Origin: Candidatus Methanomethylophilus sp. UBA78
GTDB lineage: Archaea > Thermoplasmatota > Thermoplasmata > Methanomassiliicoccales > Methanomethylophilaceae
NCBI GenBank assembly: GCA_002503545.1
Contig: DARY01000034.1
Location: forward strand, 47,149-68,511
Length of the DNA stretch: 21,363 bases
Direction: 5' to 3'
The notes under the pieces were generated by a model. That model ran no database searches. It was not told the DNA's origin and saw only the letters and a list, made by a program, of their open reading frames with translations. Both the position numbers and the translations under genes were made by a program. Positions 7,311 to 12,850 of the stretch are shown piece by piece. Every line of letters begins with the position of its first letter. Position 1 is the stretch's first letter.

Positions 7311-7475
7311 ATGCCGAAGGTAATTGCTGACAACTGTGTAGCATGCGGGGCCTGCGCTGACGCCTGCCCCGAGGGAGCCATCACCATCGAGGACGTCGCC
7401 GTCATCGACGATGGCAAGTGCATCGACTGCGGAGCCTGCGTCGACGCCTGCCCCTCCGAGGCCATCGAGAACTGA
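7311..7475 (+). CDS. 2[4Fe-4S] ferredoxin (second copy)
   Basis: 54 residues, same length and cysteine spacing as the first copy (C9, C12, C15, C19; C37, C40, C43, C47) and differing from it at only about nine positions, so a recent tandem duplication. ATG at 7311, own ribosome binding site AAGGTGA (7299-7305). A longer frame opens upstream at 7164, but that part is an out-of-frame arginine-rich reading through the first ferredoxin and is not real. The gene is followed by a hairpin with a T-rich tail. Confidence 0.97.
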   Translation: MPKVIADNCVACGACADACPEGAITIEDVAVIDDGKCIDCGACVDACPSEAIEN

Positions 7476-7497
7476 TTCCCCTTGGCAAACCATTTCC

Positions 7498-7534
7498 CGG
7501 ACGCATTCGGATCGGATGCGTCCGCATTGTTTTA
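7498..7534 (+). terminator. Hairpin terminator after the ferredoxins
   Basis: Perfect 9-bp stem CGGACGCAT (7498-7506) with ATGCGTCCG (7516-7524), 9-nt loop, followed by CATTGTTTTAT. It begins 22 nt after the stop of the second ferredoxin. Confidence 0.65.
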
Positions 7535-7562
7535 TCATTCTGATTGATGAGTAAATCCTGTA

Positions 7563-7724
7563 TCTGGCACATCCGCATGTCCGGAGTGCGTCCAATCCTT
7601 CGGCAGGTTTTGTAAAACGGAATGGGGTGCCGGACCGTGAGTCTGGCACATGCGGTCCCCCGTATTCCCCGGGGTGCGGCAGAAGAACACCGCAGTGCCA
7701 GAATCGCATATCTGGCACATATGC
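7563..7724. repeat. Cluster of three TCTGGCACAT motifs in hairpins
   Basis: Exact copies at 7563-7572, 7642-7651 and 7711-7720. The second lies in the loop of GGACCG (7632-7637) / CGGTCC (7653-7658). The third has CTGGCAC as the loop of GCATAT (7706-7711) / ATATGC (7719-7724), and also pairs with an upstream reverse copy GTGCCAGA (7695-7702). Another stem TGCGG/CCGCA lies at 7675-7694. Further copies lie at 9164-9173 (reverse) and 8899-8908 (one mismatch). All are outside genes. This 257-nt gap between convergent genes holds nothing coding; on the minus strand the hairpins would form the 3' end of the flavoprotein mRNA. Confidence 0.6.
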
Positions 7725-7732
7725 CGGGCCGT

Positions 7733-8668
7733 TCAGGCCCAGTAGGGTTTCTTGACGAACTTGTAGGCCATGAGGCAGGCGGTGGCGGCCTCGCCGCATC
7801 CCGTGATGATCTGCTTGTACTTACCGGGATAGTCGACCACGTCGCCGCAGGCGAAGATGCCGTTGCGGTTGGTGCTCATGTCTATCCCGACCTTGATGAG
7901 CCCGTTCTCGGTCAGTTCGAGGCCCCATCTCTTGAGGATGTCGAGGTTGGCGGTTATGCCTATGTTTATGACGGCCAAATCGGCCTCCAGGACGATCTCC
8001 TTGCCGTCCTGGTCGAGGGTGATGCTCTCGAGGTGGTCGGTCCCGTTGAACGACTTCACGTTTGCGTTCATGATCTTGTGGATGTTGCTCTCGTTCAGGT
8101 TCTTGACGTTTATTTCGTCCGCCCTGAACTCGGGTCTGCGGTGCACGATGGTGGTGTCGGTGACCTGGTCGGCGATGAGGGCCATCTCGATCGCGGAGTT
8201 GCCCCCGCCGAACATGACGACCTTCTTGCCCACGAGGTCCTCCTTCACGGGGAGGATGTAGTCTATGCCCTTCCCCTCGAGCTTGTCCTCGCCGGGCGCA
8301 TCGAGTTTCCGGGGGGTGAACTCGCCCATGCCGATGGCGATGATGACGCTCGTCCCCTCGTATTCATGGTCCTGGGTCTTTACGATGAGCTTCTGGTCCC
8401 CGTCGAGGATGTCGACGACCTTCTGGTTCTCCCTTATGTCGCACTCCATGCTCTCCGCCTGCGCGTAGAGCTTGTCGGAGAGCTTCCTTGCCTGGACGGT
8501 CTCGAATCCCGGGTAGTTGTGGATACCTTTCTCGGGGTACAGCGCGACCAGCTGTCCGCCGACGCTGCCAGAATCGAGCACGAGGGTGCTGAGCATCTTT
8601 GACCTGGCATAGATCCCGGCGGTGAGTCCTGCGGGGCCGGCCCCAATTACAATCACATCGTAGACCAT
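7733..8668 (-). CDS. Ferredoxin-NADP reductase-like flavoprotein (YumC/TrxR-like)
   Basis: 311 residues. Two-dinucleotide-binding flavoprotein: FAD site GAGPAG (residues 9-14), NAD(P)H site GGGNSA (154-159) with HRRPEFRA (176-183), and the C-terminal FAD motif ACGDV...YPGKYKQI...GCGEAATA (272-297). Although usually labelled thioredoxin reductase, it has no redox CxxC in the NAD(P)H domain; GGQLxALYPEK, the PRKL run, NLxxSN and the KRWGLEL block match the type-2 ferredoxin-NADP reductases (YumC of Bacillus). It would shuttle electrons between NAD(P)H and ferredoxin, and two ferredoxin genes lie 250 nt away, convergent. Start: ATG 8668 with a TATA box 27 nt upstream (leaderless); GTG at 8689 would precede the predicted transcription start and adds only MIRWGRA. 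Confidence 0.88.
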   Translation of the reverse strand: MVYDVIVIGAGPAGLTAGIYARSKMLSTLVLDSGSVGGQLVALYPEKGIHNYPGFETVQARKLSDKLYAQAESMECDIRENQKVVDILDGDQKLIVKTQDHEYEGTSVIIAIGMGEFTPRKLDAPGEDKLEGKGIDYILPVKEDLVGKKVVMFGGGNSAIEMALIADQVTDTTIVHRRPEFRADEINVKNLNESNIHKIMNANVKSFNGTDHLESITLDQDGKEIVLEADLAVINIGITANLDILKRWGLELTENGLIKVGIDMSTNRNGIFACGDVVDYPGKYKQIITGCGEAATACLMAYKFVKKPYWA

Positions 8669-8691
8669 TGCACGACCCCATCGTATCACCC

Positions 8692-8699
8692 TATAAAAA
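8692..8699 (-). promoter_or_regulatory. TATA box for the flavoprotein (leaderless)
   Basis: Minus-strand TTTTTATA centred 27-28 nt before the ATG at 8668, so the transcript should begin at the start codon. This decides against the GTG start at 8689. Confidence 0.65.
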
Positions 8700-8739
8700 A
8701 ATTTAGCCTGTGCGGAACGTAATTATCAGTAAATGTCTG

Positions 8740-8747
8740 TTTATATG
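8740..8747 (+). promoter_or_regulatory. TATA box of the candidate ncRNA
   Basis: TTTATATG in an AT-rich stretch, near the archaeal consensus. It predicts a plus-strand transcription start around 8769, just before the structured region. No protein-like frame follows it. Confidence 0.5.
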
Positions 8748-8768
8748 ATGTTTTGCGTAGATTACTCT

Positions 8769-8980
8769 GCGGTTTTCGTACAGTTCCGAAGGATGCGCCG
8801 TTCCGCCGTGCGGGTGCGGACCGACGGCCCGCACAGGTCGGTCATCCCGCATGCCGGAACACGGCGGGGATACCGTCAGGATCCGCAGCGGCCGCGCATC
8901 TGGTACATCGCGGCAGGGGGCCGAGGGGGACGTTCCGCCCGCCAGGCATGCGGATCCCTGTCCGCAACCGGGTATCCAGG
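8769..8980 (+). ncRNA. Candidate structured noncoding RNA
   Basis: About 210 GC-rich nt with no credible protein; the open frames here are arginine-rich shadows. Seen as perfect complementarity: CCGCCGTG (8803-8810) / CACGGCGG (8860-8867) enclosing GACCGAC (8819-8825) / GTCGGTC (8837-8843); then GGATACC (8868-8874) / GGTATCC (8971-8977) enclosing CAGGATCCGCA (8877-8887) / TGCGGATCCCTG (8949-8960, one bulged C), enclosing GCCGCG (8891-8896) / CGCGGC (8909-8914), whose 12-nt loop holds TCTGGTACAT, and a G-rich/C-rich pair after it. A possible pseudoknot arm GTGCGGG (8808-8814) / CCCGCAC (8828-8834) competes. I do not recognise SRP RNA, RNase P RNA or a tRNA. A promoter lies upstream and the next gene's TATA box directly downstream. 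It could instead be a hairpin-rich mobile remnant. Confidence 0.5.
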
Positions 8981-8988
8981 GCCAACGG

Positions 8989-8996
8989 CTATATAG
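8989..8996 (+). promoter_or_regulatory. TATA box of the microprotein (leaderless)
   Basis: CTATATAG centred 25-26 nt before the ATG at 9018, the spacing expected if transcription starts at the start codon. There is no ribosome binding site before the ATG, which agrees with a leaderless mRNA. Confidence 0.6.
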
Positions 8997-9017
8997 ATTA
9001 AAACGATTCAGACGAGC

Positions 9018-9119
9018 ATGGATCTAGTCTACGGATCGTTCACGGCATGCCTCGTATGCGTAGTCGCATATGCGGTGGCACTGTTTATCGTCGACCACAG
9101 GAAGAAGAGCGACGACTGA
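9018..9119 (+). CDS. 33-residue single-pass membrane microprotein
   Basis: Unrecognised small protein, MDLVYGSFTACLV then CVVAYAVALFIV and the charged tail DHRKKSDD. Residues 3-25 form one hydrophobic segment with two cysteines (C11, C14), followed by a basic-acidic tail, the usual shape of a small N-out/C-in membrane protein. Supporting it as real: a TATA box at the exact leaderless distance, an ATG, codon use like the neighbours, a TGA stop, and a hairpin 19 nt after the stop. It lies alone between the candidate ncRNA and the surface protein gene. Function unknown; it could be a small subunit or regulator of a membrane complex. Too short for a confident homology judgement by eye. Confidence 0.6.
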   Translation: MDLVYGSFTACLVCVVAYAVALFIVDHRKKSDD

Positions 9120-9137
9120 GGGAAACCATTTAGGGGC

Positions 9138-9203
9138 ACCGCCCGCCTCTGCCGTACCAGGCAATGTGCCAGATGTGCAGAGTGCATAGGTGCGGCGGGC
9201 GGT
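9138..9203 (+). terminator. Long hairpin after the microprotein, carries the 10-mer motif
   Basis: Perfect 10-bp stem ACCGCCCGCC (9138-9147) / GGCGGGCGGT (9194-9203). Inside it CTCTGC (9147-9152) / GCAGAG (9177-9182), and at the top the reverse of the repeated motif, ATGTGCCAGA (9164-9173). Followed by TTTCC. It probably ends the microprotein mRNA, but it is longer than a simple terminator needs to be. Confidence 0.5.
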
Positions 9204-9426
9204 TTCCGCAGCCTCCGGATCCGAGCCGGTCCGGATTCACGGTGGTCGTCGCTTGTCGTGTTTTCGACTTCCTCACGGTGACAGTGAAGTCTTAAACTGT
9301 GTCTCTGATACCAAAATCCCATATAGCTTGCGCTACATTTTAATAAGGCATATTGCACATGGCCGTTAATTGCAAACCGGCGGGAATGCGGCCGGCCCGA
9401 TTCTATGAAAACTTTCGATTGGGGGT
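9204..9426 (+). other. Noncoding leader region of the surface protein gene
   Basis: No gene seen. It holds a GACTTC (9266-9271) / GAAGTC (9286-9291) hairpin, candidate TATA elements CATATAGC (9320-9327) and TTTTAATAAG (9338-9347), and ends in the ribosome binding site GGGGGT (9421-9426). The promoter is uncertain; if the second element is used the leader would be about 65 nt, longer than for other genes here. Confidence 0.4.
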
Positions 9427-9435
9427 ATGATGTCC

Positions 9436-11634
9436 ATGCAGGGTTACGCTAAACCGTCCTCGTACAGCAGGAAGGCGGTAATAGCGGCGGCTATGGTGGT
9501 CATACTCCTGGCGAGCTCCCTGGGGCTGGCGTTCATGGGCGGCTCCGACATCTCTTCCGCCGATCCGCAGGAGATAACCTACAACGCCAACAACGGCACC
9601 GGTGCCTCATATGAGGTGGAATACAGCGGGATCGCCTCCTCGGAGTACAACCCGGAGTACTGGGAGGGGACCGTGGATGGTGTCAGCGTCGAGAACTGGA
9701 AGGGGGCGAGTACTTCCGCCGCCCTGTCGTCGGTTCCGATAACGATAGGTGTCACCAGCATAAGGGTAAGCTCCACAACCCCTACGGTTTTCTATCTGGA
9801 CGGACCTTTCTCATACAGTCTTTCGAGCTCCTCCCTGACTTACTCGTACAGGTCTTGGAACAGGACGTATACCCAGGTTGATAACAACGCGGTGAGCATC
9901 ACCGAGAACAACAAAGTGAGCATAACCCCGTCTAGGACAGGCACGGGCACCGGTTCGGCTACCATCAATCTGACCTTGAGCGGCAGCGTCTCCGTCGAAA
10001 AGGTCTTCGCCGGATGGAGGGACGAGGCAGCAGGCAAAGATTACCTTCCTGGGGACGTGGTCCCGTCCTCGGTCGGCACGCTTTCGGCCCAGTGGGTCAC
10101 TCCGGATATTTTCGTAACAGACAGTTACACTTCCGTAAGCGTGCCTAACGGCGGCGGTTCCTCATATCATCTCAATATGGCATGGTCCGTAGGCCTTCCT
10201 ATGAAGATGTCCAACAATCTGCTGTCTCCGTATACCCCAAACCTCTATTCGGAGTATGCGGTGGTGTACGGGGACGGCCGTACGGCCCCGTCCATGTACG
10301 GCACCCTATACTGGCTCTCCTCCGGTACCGCATACAATGTGAACGGTGTCATGCTGACGTCAGGAACGTACCGCTCCGCCAACCTCAGCAGTCTTGCGAC
10401 GCTGAACACCCAGAGTGGCGCATGCACCCTGGGCGGCGATGCGGTGATCGACAACGCCATCCTGCGGGCCGCGTCGGCCGGGACCGATCACGGCGACGGC
10501 TCCAACGGGATAGTGGCCAATGGGAAGATATTGATAATGGGCACGGGACTGAAGGGGGTTGCGAACTCCACCGCCGTTAGTAGTACTAATCCGGTCGGCC
10601 CCCAGGTCATAGGCGGCTCCGTTTCTGCCACCCTGAGCAGCAACATAAGATCCAAGGAGATGGTGTTCGGTACCACGGACATCGACGGCAACGAGAAGAC
10701 TCTGACCGTCAGCACAGCCACCTGCGTCATAATACACAGCGGGGTGTACTACGCGGTCATAGCCGGCAGCGTCGGAAGGGATATCGGCAGCAGTGCCAAC
10801 AGCCTGTCTACCTACCTGGTGATGAAGGGCGGCACCGTGCTGGATACCCTGGTGGGAGGGAACGGGAGCTCCGGCGTGATATACGCGGCTGGCCAAAGCA
10901 GTTCCGATAGCGACGAGGAGATGCAGGGAGGGACCTTCGTGTACATGCTGGGCGCCGACCTCCCCGGAGACGACTACGAGGACAGTGCGTCCGGGTACTA
11001 CAACTACCGTGCGGACAGGGGCAGCTACGTGCTCAGGGAATCGTCCATCCTCGAGGGAGGCTCCTCCAACACCAGGATATGGGGGTCCACCCACGTGTTC
11101 CTCAGCGGCGACACCACCGTGTTCGACGTCCAGGCGGGAGGGAGGAGAGGCAGCTCGGAGGTCAACTTCACCTACCTGGAGATAACGGGAGATGCCGTCG
11201 TGAGGCACATCGCCTGCGGTACCATAACCGACGGTAACGATAAAGGTAACAACAACGCGCACGGCGTCAGGGTCGCCGTGGACGGCAACGCCAAGGTGGC
11301 CACCCTCTGCGGGGGAGGTTACGATACCTGGTCCGCCCCCAACAGTCCCAGCATGATGGGCGGCACGGTGGACGTGGAGATGTACGGAGGCATCGTCGGT
11401 TACGTGTATGGCGGAGGCTTCCGTGGATCCCTGGGTACCGCAACGACGCCGGTGGCGGTGAACGTGCACATCATAGGGGGGGACGGTGGAGCACGACGTG
11501 TACGGCGGAGGAAGGGGTGGCATCGAGAAGATACTGCACAACACCAATGGGTCGTATTACTCGGCGGGTGGCGGGTTCAGGGACTCCGCCGGGAAGTCCT
11601 ACATCTACGGCAGTGTGAACGTCACGGTCGGTAA
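9436..11634 (+). CDS. Surface protein, segment 1 (signal peptide to G tract)
   Basis: Open frame of 732 residues; only the first 682 (to about 11481) are meaningful, since after the seven-G run the frame yields arginine-rich nonsense (ARRVRRRKGWHR...) until TGA at 11634. Residues 1-40 are a signal peptide: basic SRK, then VIAAAMVVILLASSLGLAFM. Start: ATG 9436 is preferred because the ribosome binding site GGGGGT ends 9 nt before it; ATGs at 9427 and 9430 are too close to it. Residues 45-560 are rich in Ser, Thr, Gly and Tyr with an InlB-like FAGWRDE...LSAQW piece (near 190-215). Beta-helix-like turns begin near 11290 (GGTVDVEMYGGIVGYVYGGGF). As written this segment alone would be secreted without any anchor. 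Confidence 0.75.
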   Translation: MQGYAKPSSYSRKAVIAAAMVVILLASSLGLAFMGGSDISSADPQEITYNANNGTGASYEVEYSGIASSEYNPEYWEGTVDGVSVENWKGASTSAALSSVPITIGVTSIRVSSTTPTVFYLDGPFSYSLSSSSLTYSYRSWNRTYTQVDNNAVSITENNKVSITPSRTGTGTGSATINLTLSGSVSVEKVFAGWRDEAAGKDYLPGDVVPSSVGTLSAQWVTPDIFVTDSYTSVSVPNGGGSSYHLNMAWSVGLPMKMSNNLLSPYTPNLYSEYAVVYGDGRTAPSMYGTLYWLSSGTAYNVNGVMLTSGTYRSANLSSLATLNTQSGACTLGGDAVIDNAILRAASAGTDHGDGSNGIVANGKILIMGTGLKGVANSTAVSSTNPVGPQVIGGSVSATLSSNIRSKEMVFGTTDIDGNEKTLTVSTATCVIIHSGVYYAVIAGSVGRDIGSSANSLSTYLVMKGGTVLDTLVGGNGSSGVIYAAGQSSSDSDEEMQGGTFVYMLGADLPGDDYEDSASGYYNYRADRGSYVLRESSILEGGSSNTRIWGSTHVFLSGDTTVFDVQAGGRRGSSEVNFTYLEITGDAVVRHIACGTITDGNDKGNNNAHGVRVAVDGNAKVATLCGGGYDTWSAPNSPSMMGGTVDVEMYGGIVGYVYGGGFRGSLGTATTPVAVNVHIIGGDGGARRVRRRKGWHREDTAQHQWVVLLGGWRVQGLRREVLHLRQCERHGR

Positions 11635-12850
11635 CGTCTCGGGTGCGTTCGGGGACAGGACGGCGACCGTCATGGGCAGCGTCTACGGCGGCGGCGAGTC
11701 GGTTCCGTACATGAAGAGTTACACCGGTTACGCCGACGGGTACTTCAGCACCCAGAACCCCGACGTGGCGGCCGTGTTCGGCACCACGTCCGTCATCATC
11801 CTCGGCGGGGCGGACGTGAAGGGCAGCGTCTACGGTTCCGGCAGGGGCATATCGTACGACGGGAGCGGCAAAATCTCGGATGCGGACAGGATCGAGTACT
11901 CCACCATGTACCTGTACTCCTACTCCGGGTCGGGGTTCGCCCCCGCGAACGTGGCCTGGATGGCCGGCGGCGTCGCTACGTACTACACGAGTTCCGAGAA
12001 GGATCTCAGCACCTTCGCCAAGGTGGAGGGCCCCTTCACCTCCGACCCGGTCTCCTCCGTGACCGTCTCGGGCGGTTCGGTGGCCGGGTCCGTTTACGGC
12101 GGCGGAGCCTACGGCATAACCACCCAGTCCACGCCGATAGGCTCCGTGGTGTGCACCGTCAGGATAACGGGCGGGACCGTGGGCGACTCCGTCTACGGCG
12201 GAGGGGTCGGCGTCGCGGGGAAGGTGTCGGTATACGGCGGCACCACGGTAAGGGTGAGCGGGGGGACCGTCGTCAAGGACGTGTTCGGCGGTGCGCGCTA
12301 CGGCATCGTGGATTACGATACCAGGGTGCTCATGACCGGTGGTTCGGTGAACGGTTCCGTCTACGGCGGCGGGTACGGTGTGAACGGGTACGTCTCCATC
12401 AAGGGCGAGAGGAGGATCTCTCTCAAGAATGTCACGATCGGGGGGAGCGTCTACGGCGGTTCCTCCATGGGCGACGACGGATCCGAGGCGGAGATGAACG
12501 CCAGGTCCTACGTCGTGGTTTCCGGGAACGTCTCCATAGCCGGGGACGTGTTCGGCGGCGGTTTCCAGGGGAACACTTACGGCATGACGGGCGTGGAGAT
12601 CGGATACGAGCGCGTCGGCACCCCAGGCTCCGTGGACATAATCCCCATAGCCGACAAAGAGGGCGTGTTCATAACCATAGGCGGTTCCGTGTACGCCGGG
12701 GGCAACGTCGGCGAACTGTCCGAGGACGCCACCCCCTACACCAGCTACCTGGTTAGGGGAGGGGGCATCGTCCGGATCAACGGCGAGGGTCTGGATGTCA
12801 GCATAGCCGGCAGCATCATGGGCAGCGGCAACTCCTGCCTCACCGCGGGG
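11290..12850 (+). repeat. Beta-helix-type protein repeats GG(S/T)VxGSVYGGG
   Basis: About twelve irregularly spaced copies of a Gly-rich turn, visible in DNA as GTCTACGGCGG variants. Clear ones: 11384-11425, 11476-11520, 11677-11700, 11803-11850, 12067-12115, 12160-12215, 12253-12305, 12330-12385, 12428-12475, 12520-12575, 12670-12715, 12797-12835. The pattern suggests a right-handed parallel beta-helix as in adhesin-like proteins of gut archaea. Confidence 0.7.
11476..11482 (+). other. Seven-G tract that shifts the reading frame
   Basis: The sequence reads ATCATA, seven G, then ACGGTGGAGCAC. With six G the protein reads IIGG-TVEHDVYGGG, joining two beta-helix turns; with seven it leaves frame and stops at 11634. 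Either a slippage-prone phase switch, a sequencing or assembly error, or a real loss-of-function mutation. Confidence 0.85.

Noticed and set aside
7733..8668. Annotation as thioredoxin reductase
   Set aside because: No CxxC in the NAD(P)H domain; conserved blocks fit ferredoxin-NADP reductase instead.
8808..8843. Definite H-type pseudoknot in the candidate ncRNA
   Set aside because: The arms do fit, but one overlaps the stronger outer stem 8803-8810/8860-8867, so it is kept only as an alternative fold.
8733..8996. 87-residue open frame over the candidate ncRNA
   Set aside because: Arginine-rich with no protein-like pattern; its start precedes the predicted transcription start, and the DNA is better explained by nested inverted repeats.
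11290..12850. DNA-level tandem repeat or CRISPR-like array in the surface gene
   Set aside because: Spacing is irregular and conservation follows the protein motif VYGGG, not the DNA.
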